Translations under genes and position numbers: made by a program
Notes under the pieces: generated by a model
The model's input: the letters and a program-made list of their open reading frames with translations, nothing else
Told to the model about the DNA's origin: nothing
Databases searched by the model: none
Assembly: GCA_012862575.1 (NCBI GenBank)
Contig: BLSF01000006.1
Coordinates: 1-64,000, forward strand
Direction: 5' to 3'
DNA length: 64,000 nt
Origin: Parietichytrium sp. I65-24A
Lineage: Eukaryota > Sar > Bigyra > Thraustochytrida > Thraustochytriidae
Shown here: positions 37,359 to 47,097 of the stretch, one piece after another
Layout of the letters: each line of letters opens with the position of its first letter
Numbering within the stretch: the stretch's first letter is position 1

Positions 37359-39638
37359 ATGCTTGGTCTTCTCCGAGCATTCTGCTGCGCAGTGCTCCTG
37401 GTCGGCACCTCGCAAGCTGTGAGATTAGGCCAGCTGTCCCAGCACGTGCTCCAGGTCGGGGACGTGCCGGTGACATGCGCAGGATACCTCCATGCCGCCA
37501 TCAAGTGCATCAACGAGAATGTCAAAATCCCGTCCTACTACGCGAGGCAACACGCCTTTGCAATGGCAGAAATCCTGAATGAATTTTACCCTTTCGCAGA
37601 CTACTACATCAACTCAGCCAAAATTCCTGAAAAGAACAATCTCAACCTACAAGTCTGGAAAGCGAATTTCAACATGGTATCGGATTTGACAAAGCTCGCG
37701 CGTTCGTTTCCGAATACCACCGACATGGTCGACATTGGTGACTTTTTGTTCCCTTACAATCAAATTCTGCTGCAGTCAAGGGACAGCCACTTCTCTCCTT
37801 GGCCAAGCAAAGTTTCTGACGATATGTCGGGTACAATGTCAGGGGGGGTTTATCTTGCGGATGAACAAACAGGAGATTTCGTCAGTTTTCGCGTGGAATT
37901 GGGAAGCGACGGTGACGCCCATCTCAGATGGGGAAACAAAGTAGTGGTCAAGGTTGACGGACGGAGCCCCATGGAATGGATTGACCAGGTTGTTGGCCTT
38001 AACAACGTCTACAGTTTCTCTAATTCCATGGCCACTGGCATGAAAGGCCATGGCAACCGTGTTCAAGCATTCATCAAGAACGCCGCCACCCAAATTCGAA
38101 TGTTTAATATTGAATTTGCGGGTGACATCAGCACCTTTCCGGCCACATACAAAATGGAATACGCTGACGGCACTTCATCTCTTTGGGCATGGTACTATGC
38201 AAATGGATCGGAGTTTCCGATTGATGTCCACCCACAAGGAGGGTATGCTGCTTTGCAAAGTTCGCTTGAGATGGTCAAGACCTTCGTGGAGCCAAGCTAC
38301 TTGGAAAAAGCTACCAACTTCCTGGAGAGGCGTGCAGTGAGCAAGGAGGTGACTGTCGATCAAAATCCTAATTTGGCCGGGAGCTGCCCGGACGACGAGG
38401 ATTACTGTGTGATGAAAATTACTTCATTCGAAAATATTGAGGATGACCTTGTTCCTACACTTAAAGCAGTCATTGAGGACGGCAAATCCAAGGGCCGCAA
38501 AAAGCTCTTGCTAGACCTCGTAAGTAATGGTGGTGGCGACATTGCAAGTGGATATAGGTTGGTCAAGCTCTTGTACCCTTCTTTGCCGTGGGACAAAATT
38601 TGCCAAAAATACGTCACCAAAGCAGGCCCTGGGGTCAAGGCGTTCCTGAAGAACAAATGGGCGGGAGATGCTGTGAGCAAAACTCTTGAACTGTTTTCCC
38701 AAAAGTCTTTTTGGGAAAAAAGGTATGCTCAGCTTGCTGCAAATGATTGCACTTTGTGGAATGAGCAGATTGAGGCTCTCAAGAGCATAGCGACGGCGAT
38801 GGAAAATTTATTGGTCGTCACCGGGTCCTCCGTTTATAACTCCGATCTGGGAGTTTTTGTTCAAACGCTGAAAGAAGCTGCTCCCAATCTTTTGAGCTGC
38901 TCAGACCCTTCCTTCACCTTCGAGTACCTTCAAAACATGACCCATGCATTGCTGAGCGAAGGCACCTTTCCAGACCCGTTCAACGCCGGCAACTTCCGAG
39001 TCCCTTACGAAGAATCAGAGTATGTGAGCCTTGGGAGAAACAAGAAAGTCCTCTTCACCAAACCCCAGACGGTGGGGGCATTTTGCCCAGACGATGACGA
39101 TCCGTCTAACTATGGAGAGAGTCCGTTTACTGAGATTCTTGCAGTTACAGACGGAGCCTGTGGTTCGACATGTGCGGTAAGCTCTTTGACAAGTTACTTT
39201 CTGAGTCGATCGGACCCTTCCCTTCCATCTTTTCGATACGTAGCCTTTGGCGGGAACGGACAAAGCCCGGAAAAGCAGCAACTCACTGGCACCAGCTTCC
39301 AGGGAGGAAATGTCGTTGGTGTAGACATGGTCACTCCTCTCTGGCTCTCGTATGGAGCATACGCTATGCTTTATCGCATCACTGGTGTGAAGGCCCTCGA
39401 CAACCTTGATCTCTTGTACACCGTTCTTCCACACTACCCAATCATGGCCACCAATGTCCCACGTCTACCATACCATGCAGTGGTGAGCAAAGAACTTCTT
39501 GGTCCAAAGTCGCTGCCATGGGAGATGTACATCATTCCTGCAGATCACTACATTAAAAACTGGTTTTACGAAGTCGGAGTCGGAGGCGCAGAGCTTGACA
39601 CTCTCTACTCCAGTGCCGCAGCATTCTTTAAAAAGTAG
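37359..39638 (+). CDS. secreted S41-family (CPAF-like) serine peptidase, copy A
   Basis: A 759-residue protein. I start at the ATG at 37359 because it opens a signal peptide (MLGLLRAFCCAVLLVGTSQA); the frame reaches 25 codons further up without one. The N-terminal half has a PDZ-like or propeptide region. The motif KKLLLDLVSNGGGDIASGYR (~382-401) is the conserved strand and glycine turn of S41/CPAF-like peptidases. LAVTDGACGSTCAVSS (~593-608) supplies the nucleophilic Ser in the G-x-C/S-x-S/T-C context. These proteins cleave proteins or peptides outside the cell or in the secretory route; relatives include fungal and bacterial CPAF-like S41 members. Several Cys and a Tyr/Phe-rich C terminus follow. 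It belongs to a tandem pair with the next gene. Confidence 0.8.
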   Translation: MLGLLRAFCCAVLLVGTSQAVRLGQLSQHVLQVGDVPVTCAGYLHAAIKCINENVKIPSYYARQHAFAMAEILNEFYPFADYYINSAKIPEKNNLNLQVWKANFNMVSDLTKLARSFPNTTDMVDIGDFLFPYNQILLQSRDSHFSPWPSKVSDDMSGTMSGGVYLADEQTGDFVSFRVELGSDGDAHLRWGNKVVVKVDGRSPMEWIDQVVGLNNVYSFSNSMATGMKGHGNRVQAFIKNAATQIRMFNIEFAGDISTFPATYKMEYADGTSSLWAWYYANGSEFPIDVHPQGGYAALQSSLEMVKTFVEPSYLEKATNFLERRAVSKEVTVDQNPNLAGSCPDDEDYCVMKITSFENIEDDLVPTLKAVIEDGKSKGRKKLLLDLVSNGGGDIASGYRLVKLLYPSLPWDKICQKYVTKAGPGVKAFLKNKWAGDAVSKTLELFSQKSFWEKRYAQLAANDCTLWNEQIEALKSIATAMENLLVVTGSSVYNSDLGVFVQTLKEAAPNLLSCSDPSFTFEYLQNMTHALLSEGTFPDPFNAGNFRVPYEESEYVSLGRNKKVLFTKPQTVGAFCPDDDDPSNYGESPFTEILAVTDGACGSTCAVSSLTSYFLSRSDPSLPSFRYVAFGGNGQSPEKQQLTGTSFQGGNVVGVDMVTPLWLSYGAYAMLYRITGVKALDNLDLLYTVLPHYPIMATNVPRLPYHAVVSKELLGPKSLPWEMYIIPADHYIKNWFYEVGVGGAELDTLYSSAAAFFKK

Positions 39639-41225
39639 CAAGCACACGAACAGGAAATGCTAAAACCATCCATACAGATTCTCTTTTAAGACCTTCTGCG
39701 AGAATGCGCAGCTCTCCTCTCTCGACAAGCCTTTTCCCTGGCCGATGAAGTGGGCAGGCAGACGCACCTTGCTCCTTGCCCCATCTACGACAAATCAACT
39801 GTAAAGCTACTGTTTCTTGCAAATCTGAGACGAATCGTGGATGAAAAAGATGAAATACGAGGTGCCGTTGGCGTCACTAATGTAGGCATCTACACCGGGC
39901 CCACAACAACAAACCAGACAGCAAGCAAGCAAGCAGACAAGCAGACAAGACACGAAAGCCAATCTGAAACATCCATAACTTTCTCACATGACTTTTTATT
40001 TTACTCGACTCCATGGGTATCCATGGGTTACGGAGACAGATGATTGCCGGTCCAACAACGCTAAGAGAGCTAAGACTCACAAACTCTTGAGCGAGCAGGG
40101 AAACTCAAGGACGCAATGGAGAGAGCAAAGGAAAAGTTCCTTTTCCGCATTTCCTTTTTTCTCTCTGCACTCTCTGCACTCTCTGCAAAATCCTCTCCGA
40201 TCCACTAAGTTTATCTTAAGGAGCGGAGACTGCGGAGACGAGCGGATCATAGCGAATCGTTGAAGGATCTGGGACAGCTGTTCCGAAAAACTAAACACCC
40301 GCAACACTCGCAACACCCGCAGCATCAAATCGGGGATGGACTTAGCAGCTGGACTTAGCTGTAGCGCAAAATGCTAGCCTAGCTGACCCTCTTTAACCCA
40401 GCAGGGGTTACAGCTGCTCACTGTCGTTCGCTTCCGCTGGGACGGATTCCACAAATGCTGCGGGAACGCGCCGTTGGCTCACCTGCAGACATCTGCAGAC
40501 TCGGAGATCTGCAGAGTGAGGGTTTCCGAAGTATAACTTACTGCGAAACCTGCAAAACAGCGCTTCTGCGCCTTACTCACCCTTGCCTTTTGTCCACAGA
40601 AGTGGGATGGGACTCGTGCAGAACGCAGTCTTAGCATCTACGGACACTACGGACTTGCGCTCGGTCAAGATGTTGTGCATCCCACGCCGGAGAAGGACAA
40701 GGTCTGCTTCTTCTCTTCTGTTCTGTTCTGACTGTGAATTATTTTACTGTCTAACTGTAAGTTAAAAAAAAAAAAAAAGATGTATTCTGTTCCGCTTGCA
40801 ACTTCATCTCGCGATTGGGCTCGGAGGCACTCTCTTTGTTTCAAAATCATCCTCTGAATTCAATCATTGGCCCCTTAGTTTCATTCATAGTGAAGTACAT
40901 GGACCGATTAGCGCCACATATGATTCCCTAAAGATATCCAACCGTTGGTGTCATCAGCGGCTGAGTCCGAGTCCGACTTGGATATTTGTTGTTATTGTTA
41001 TTGTTGTAGGCCCGGGTCGGGTTTAAAGGGCGTCTGGGTGGGAAATGACGCCCCAATGCTGAAGCAGCAAACCCCAAACTGGCGAGCAGAGCAAAGCAAA
41101 GCAAAGCAAGAACTGCTGACGTCGGCACCGGTCCCACGCTTGCTGCATCGTTGTTCCTAGAAGATCATTCGCCATTGATCGACAGCGAGTCGTCTCGCTG
41201 CGGTTGCAACAGTTGCAACGGAGCC
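39639..41225. other. spacer between the two peptidase copies
   Basis: Consists of the 3' flank of unit A, the junction near 40205-40215 and the upstream part of unit B. It includes CAAGCAAGCAAGCAGACAAG simple repeats (39920-39950), an A run (40763-40778) and no gene. Confidence 0.6.
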
Positions 41226-44078
41226 ATGGTTGGTCTACTCCGAGCATTCTGCTGCGCAGTGCTCCTGGTCGGCACCTCGCAAGCTGTGAGATTAGGCCAG
41301 CTGTCCCAGCACGTGCTCCAGGTCGGGGACGTGCCGGTGACATGCACAGGATATCTCCATGCCGCTATCAAGTGCATCAACGAGAATGTCAAAATCCCGT
41401 CCTACTACGCGAGGCAACACGCCTTTGCAATGGCAGAAATCCTGAATGAATTTTACCCTTTCGCGGACTACTACATCAACTCAGCCAAAATTCCCTGAAA
41501 AGAACAATCTCAACCTACAAGTCTGGAAAGCGAATTTCAACATGGTATCGGATTTGACAAAGCTCGCGCGTTCGTTTCCGAATACCACCGACATGGTCGA
41601 CATTGGCGACTTTTTGTTCCCTTACAATCAAATTCTGCTGCAGTCAAGGGATAGCCACTTCTCTCCTTGGCCAAGCAAAAATCTTGACGATATGTCGGGT
41701 ACAATGACAGGCTCGGTATATCTTGCGGATGAACAAACAGGAGATTTCGTCAGTTTTCGCGTGGAATTGGGAAGCGACGGTGACGCCCATCTCAGATGGG
41801 GAAACAAAGTTGTGGTCAAGGTTGACGGACGGAGCCCCATGGAATGGATTGACCAGATTGTTGGCCTTAACAACGTCTACAGTTTCTCTAATTCCATGGC
41901 CACTGGCATGAAAGGCCATGGCAACCGTGTTCAAGCATTCATCAAGAACGCCGGCACCCAAGCTCGAATGTTTGGAATTGAATTTGCGGGTGATATCAGC
42001 ACCTTTCCGGCCGCATACAAAGTGGAATACGCTGACGGCACTTCATCTCTTTGGGCATGGTACTATGCAAATGGATCGGAGTTTCCGATTGATGTCCACC
42101 CACAAGGAGGGTATGCTGCTTTGCAAAGTTCGCTTGAGATGGTCAAGACCTTCGTGGAGACAAGCTACTTGGAAAAAGCTACCAACTTCCTGGAGAGGCG
42201 TGCAGCGAGCAAGGAGGTGACTGTCGATCAAAATCCTAATTTGGCCGGGAGCTGCCCGGACGACGAGGATTACTGTGTGATGAAAATTACTTCATTCGAA
42301 AATATTGAGGATGACCTTGTTCCTACACTTAAAGCAGTCATTGAGGACGGCAAATCCAAGGGCCGCAAAAAGCTCTTGCTAGACCTCGTAAGTAATGGTG
42401 GTGGCGACATTGCAAGTGGATATAGGTTGGTCAAGCTATTGTTCCCTTCTTTGCCGTGGGACAAAATTTGCCAAAAATACATCACCAAAGCAGGCCCCGG
42501 AGTCAAGGCGTTCCTGAAGAACAAATGGGCGGGAGATGCTGTGAGCAAAACCCTTGAACTGTTTTCCCAAAAGTCTTTTTGGGAAGAAAGGTATGCTCAG
42601 CTTGCTGCAAATGATTGCACTTTGTGGAATGAGCAGATTGAGGCTCTCAAGAGCATAGCAACGGCGATGGAGAATTTATTGGACGTCACTGAGTCTTCTG
42701 TTATAAACGCCAATCTGAGAGTATTTGTTCAAGCGCTGAAAGAAGCTGCTCCCAATCTTTTAAGCTGCTCAGACTCTTCCTTCACCTTGGAGTACCTTCA
42801 AAACATGACCCATGCATTGCTGAGCGAAGGCACCTTTCCAGACCCGTTCAACGCCGGCAACTTCCGAGTCCCTTACGAAGAATCAGAGTATGTGAGCCTT
42901 GGGAGAAACAAGAAAGTCCTCTTCACCAAACCCCAGACGGTGGGGGCATTTTGCCCAGACGATGACGATCCGTCTAACTATGGAGAGAGTCCGTTTACTG
43001 AGATTCTTGCAGTTACAGACGGAGCCTGTGGTTCGACATGTGCGGTAAGCTCTTTGACAAGTTACTTTCTGAGTCTATTGGACCCTTCCCTTCCATCTTT
43101 TCGATACGTAGCCTTTGGCGGGAACGGACAAAGCCCGGAAAAGCAGCAACTCACTGGCACCAGCTTCCAGGGAGGAAATGTCGTTAGTGCAGACATGGTC
43201 ACCCCTCTCTGGCTCACGTATGGAGCATACGCTATGCTTTATCGCATCACTGGTGTGAAGGCCCTCGACAACCTTGATCTCTTGTACACCGTTCTTCCAC
43301 ACTACCCAATCATGGCCACCAATGTCCCACGTCTACCATACCATGCAGTGGTGAGCAAAGAGTTTCTTGGTCCAAAGTCGCTGCCATGGGAGATGTACAT
43401 CATTCCTGCAGATCACTACATTAAAAACTGGTTTTACGAAGTCGGAGTCGGAGGCGCAGAGCTTGACACTCTCTACTCCAGTGCCGCAGCATTCTTTAAA
43501 AAGTAGCAAGCACAGAGAACAGGAAATGCTAAAACCATCCATACAGATTTTCTTTTAAGACCTCCTGCGAGAATGCGCAGCTCTCCTCTCTCGACAAGCC
43601 TTTTCTCTGGCGGATGAAGTGGGCAGGCAGACGCTCCTTGCTCCATCAACGACAAATCAACTGTAAAGCTACCGTTGCAAATCTGAGACGAATCGTGGAT
43701 GAAAAAGATGAAATACAAGGTGCCGTTGGCGTCACTAATGTGGGCATCTGCACCGGGCCCACAACAACAAACCAGACAGCAAGCAAGCAAGCAAGCAGAC
43801 AAGACACGAAAGCATATCTCAAACATCCAAAAGTTTCTCACACGACCTTTTATTCTACTCGACTTTCAAGTTCAAAGTTATCACAGGTTATCACAGGTTA
43901 CGGAAACAGATTGCCGGTACAACAACACTAAGACAGCTAAGACTCGCAAACTCTTGAGCGAGCAGGGAAACTCAAGGACGCAATGGAGAGAGCAAAGGAA
44001 GAGTTCCTTTTCCGTATTCCTTTTTCTCTCTGCACTCTCTGCACGCTCTGCAAAATCCTCTCCGATCCACTTACTGTT
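40215..44078 (+). repeat. tandem duplication unit B (S41 peptidase gene plus flanks)
   Basis: Second copy of the ~4-kb unit, same orientation as unit A. It ends with the same CTCCGATCCACT sequence that closes unit A, after which the flanks diverge. High similarity in both coding and 3' non-coding parts indicates a recent event. Confidence 0.85.
41226..43506 (+). pseudogene. S41-family peptidase, copy B, single-base frameshift
   Basis: Tandem copy of the upstream peptidase. The ATG at 41226 opens the same signal peptide (MVGLLRAFCCAVLLVGTSQA). After about 90 codons one extra C (AAAATTCCCTGAA against AAAATTCCTGAA in copy A, ~41492) causes an immediate stop. The remaining ~670 codons stay open in the next register, with both catalytic-region motifs (LLLDLVSNGGGD; VTDGACGSTCAVSS) intact. 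Across the protein I count about 32 substitutions against copy A, roughly 96% identity, several clustered (for example around NANLRVFVQ and ~NAGTQARMFG). Either a very young pseudogene or a sequencing error; the open frame downstream favours recent loss or error. Confidence 0.75.
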
Positions 44079-44735
44079 CCTGTAGCCCACCTTATGCACC
44101 CGAGGACTTTAGAGTCTCAGACACTCACAGAGAGATATAGAGAGATAGTATACAGTCTCCGTACAAACCTTCCAAATACCGTTCTCTCCTCACAGCCCGC
44201 GCACCATTTGTACATCTCAAAAGTCGGGGGGCGCAGTCGGCTAGCGCTAGCTCTAGGTTTAACGGTACGACTTGAGTGTGGAGGAGGACGGACCCGAAGC
44301 GAGGACTGCTAGCTGGCTACTTAGGCGGCGTGGTACGGTTCGGTCACGCGAGGATAGAAAAGGCGTCCGCGGGGTACGATAACGGAGATTTGTTCCAGGT
44401 GTGGGAAGACAAACTGCACATCGCAGAAGCAGAAGCACAAAGCAGAGGACGCTTTCGAGGCGGGGCGTTGGGTTGGGGCTCCGTATAGCTCATATACAAG
44501 ATTACAAGATTATCAAGAATACAAGAATATATACACGGAAGACAAGCCTTGAGTGCAGGTTTGACACCTGGTGCGTGTTAGCGAAGCAGACTTCAAGTTA
44601 CCAACCAACAAGGACGGCGAACAGTTGAGGCGGCGGAGAAAGGGGAACGTTTTGGTGAGCGTTCGGAAGAGACAGAACGGGGAATATTGTAGCACATTCA
44701 GGCTAGCGAAATTTCGCTGGCAGAGTAGGCGGGTC
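43507..44735. other. intergenic after the peptidase duplication
   Basis: 3' flank of unit B up to 44078, then unique sequence leading to the DUF1765-like gene. The frame of that gene is open from about 44571 but has no ATG before 44736. No other gene is seen. Confidence 0.5.
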
Positions 44736-46847
44736 ATGGAAGGCTTTGTGAGCGCGATCAAAAGGTTGACGCTGTCAACAAACTACACGAAATGGTCGCC
44801 AAGCTTTTCTAAAATGGTGCATCAGGTGTCGATGCGGAACGCCGGCCCGAATCGCGGCTCGTCCATGTCTCTGCACGATAGGATCGCGCTCTTGAGGAAG
44901 CTGGACCCGTACATCAAACAACCGTGCTTCACGAATACAGACGAGAATGACATGCTGCAGGCCAAGAAAGATCTATTGGCGCTGTGGGAGTACTTGCTCG
45001 AGTTCGTGGTGGTCATGGCGAAACCTTCGGTCAAGGAGCTCGGCTACGCTCTCATAGTCATGTTGATGCAGCGGGAGGAATTTACGTTGCGCAACCTGGG
45101 ATTCGGAGAGGAATCTCCGGGGCCGCGGTGCTCGCAAGCACATCTTGCCTTGGCAGGCAAATACAAGGTGCTCCTGCTGCAGACTTTTCTGTTCGTCATG
45201 AAGTCCATGACGGCAAAAGGAAAATTCGCAGAAATCATACACTTTAGCGCCCAGACCTTGGTAGTATTCTTTTTTCGGCTCCCGCTAGTTGGTGGCTCCA
45301 TTATCGACGCGTTAGAGAAAAAGGCTGCTCTGCAGCGTAGCGAAGCCGCAAAGTTTCCCGCGCCGTCGATTCCTCGCAACGATTCTCTAAACGACCTTAG
45401 TCAAGTCGCTGCGCATGCAAAAGACCATCTTCTAGGCAATGCGGGCTCCGCCTCTTCGGCAGGTAGCAGCGCGAGTAGCGCCAAAGTCCGGAGTGTCGCG
45501 CTGAAAGACGAAACGATCAATTCGAAATTCATTTTGCGGAACCCCGACCTTTTCCAGTGGAATTACTTCAACTCAGAGGAGGAAGCAAAGGCGCTCAATT
45601 CGGCGGTACTCTCGGACGAGAAAAATGCCTGCTTTTCGTGGCTCTCCAACAAGGAGACTTTTTTTCTCACTTTTGTGGAAGTCTATGTTGTGCATGTGGA
45701 AGGGGTGGCCAGTAAGCCTGTGCAATGGTCGATCATCCCGGCGTACGACCTCATGTTGGAGTGTTTTTGGCCACTGCTTAAATCCTCCATGTGGTGGGAC
45801 GGGATCTGCAAGCGGAAGGTCGGTGAAAGCAATGGCTGGGTAAGCTCGCTGCCTTCGTACATGCGAGTCAAGAGGAGCGCTCTCGCGCTACTGAGCAACA
45901 AAGCGCTGGTTAACAAGTACATCAAGCTCACGTTCGAGTGCACCAATATTCACTCTCTGCTGAGCGTGGACAGCTGCGTGGAGCATCTTAATCTGTGGTT
46001 TTCTACTGTGGCGTACTCATCGACTGCTAGGGAGGGAATCGTCAACCACAACCAAAACAGCAAGAACACTCCGCCCTCACAAAAGCTCAACGGTGGAGCT
46101 GAAAAGAAGGATGAACGTCCTTCGCTTCCTGACTCTTTCGACTATGATAACTATTGGTTCGGGATTGAGGTCCTGCTGCAGTCAGACCTCTTTCAGGTGT
46201 TGCTCAAAGTATGCAGCCTGCTGCACAATACACTCCATTTGTTTCACGGGAAGCTGAGAACCCGGTTTGTGAATGATTTGATGAACAAATTCTTCTTGAA
46301 CCTGTTCCTGCACTGGTCAAGCGAGGTGAGAACCTTCTTTCAGGTGACACTGGTGTACAAAGTTCTGCGCTCGGACAGAAGAAATTTGCCTTGCTTTACT
46401 GACGCCCAGGTTATTCGCGATTACGGTCCGCACAGCAAAGAAAGTGCCAACTCGAATTCAAGTCTGCCAGTGTTGCAACGGAGGTCCAGCTTTGGAGATT
46501 TAAAGACGTCCTCTAAGGATGCCAAGCAGGGGGTGTCTGCCAACGTTTACAGTGGCGAGTCTGCCACTCAGCGCCGCTTGGCTATCTTTGATAACACGAA
46601 TACAACGGACAATGAAGAGCTTCTGTTGGATATGATGTTCTGTAGTAAAATTGACGCTTTTGTGCGCATGTGTCTCGAAAAGGACCCCGCCATCCCGGAA
46701 GAGAGGCGCCCATACATCGATTCTTCAATGCGACAGTATGCGACTATTCTCGAGGAGTATTATACTGGAGTGAGCAATAACACCCTCGACGCCCTTCCTA
46801 ACCTCGCTCACAGGATGGTGTATACCGAGTTTGGCACCTCGGATTAG
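44736..46847 (+). CDS. DUF1765-like conserved protein
   Basis: 703 residues from the first in-frame ATG (MEGFVSAIKRLTLSTNYTKW). The frame is open for another 55 codons upstream from a GTG, so an upstream exon is possible. The protein is mostly helical with several hydrophobic helices (LLEFVVVMAKPSVKELGYAL; TLVVFFFRLPLVGGSIIDAL). About residues 470-545 (NYWFGIEVLLQSDLFQVLLK and later NLFLHWSSEVRTFFQVTLVY) resemble DUF1765, a region known from fungi, oomycetes and amoebae, of unknown function. Low-complexity Ser-rich linkers lie near 235-250 and 580-610. I base the family call on memory of its pattern, so confidence is moderate. Confidence 0.6.
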   Translation: MEGFVSAIKRLTLSTNYTKWSPSFSKMVHQVSMRNAGPNRGSSMSLHDRIALLRKLDPYIKQPCFTNTDENDMLQAKKDLLALWEYLLEFVVVMAKPSVKELGYALIVMLMQREEFTLRNLGFGEESPGPRCSQAHLALAGKYKVLLLQTFLFVMKSMTAKGKFAEIIHFSAQTLVVFFFRLPLVGGSIIDALEKKAALQRSEAAKFPAPSIPRNDSLNDLSQVAAHAKDHLLGNAGSASSAGSSASSAKVRSVALKDETINSKFILRNPDLFQWNYFNSEEEAKALNSAVLSDEKNACFSWLSNKETFFLTFVEVYVVHVEGVASKPVQWSIIPAYDLMLECFWPLLKSSMWWDGICKRKVGESNGWVSSLPSYMRVKRSALALLSNKALVNKYIKLTFECTNIHSLLSVDSCVEHLNLWFSTVAYSSTAREGIVNHNQNSKNTPPSQKLNGGAEKKDERPSLPDSFDYDNYWFGIEVLLQSDLFQVLLKVCSLLHNTLHLFHGKLRTRFVNDLMNKFFLNLFLHWSSEVRTFFQVTLVYKVLRSDRRNLPCFTDAQVIRDYGPHSKESANSNSSLPVLQRRSSFGDLKTSSKDAKQGVSANVYSGESATQRRLAIFDNTNTTDNEELLLDMMFCSKIDAFVRMCLEKDPAIPEERRPYIDSSMRQYATILEEYYTGVSNNTLDALPNLAHRMVYTEFGTSD

Positions 46848-47097
46848 ACAATCGTAGCTGGGCTTGCTTCCTTTTATCCTTTTTTATTATTATATTTCCA
46901 GTTTCGCCTGCCCTTATTGTTTACTGTTTTAATTCGGTGTCATGCGAGTACCGCGGAGCACATACAAGTGCAGTCTATCTACAAAAGAATCAAACGGAGA
47001 AGCGCAGCCTTGCCTCCGAAAAAAAGTGAAAACGCATCCTGCAGGGATCTGAATGCAAGGGACTCTGAACGTACACAAAAGATGCATCATTCTCTTA

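Larger units (their letters stand above)
36062..40205 (+). repeat. tandem duplication unit A (S41 peptidase gene plus flanks)
   Basis: Unit A starts around TAAAGGAGCGGAGACT and ends near CTCCGATCCACTA. It includes about 1.3 kb upstream, the peptidase gene and about 0.57 kb downstream. The same order recurs from 40215 to 44078. Upstream parts differ by indels; for example, unit A has an extra ~150 bases near 36690-36840. Coding and 3' parts are nearly identical. Confidence 0.85.
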
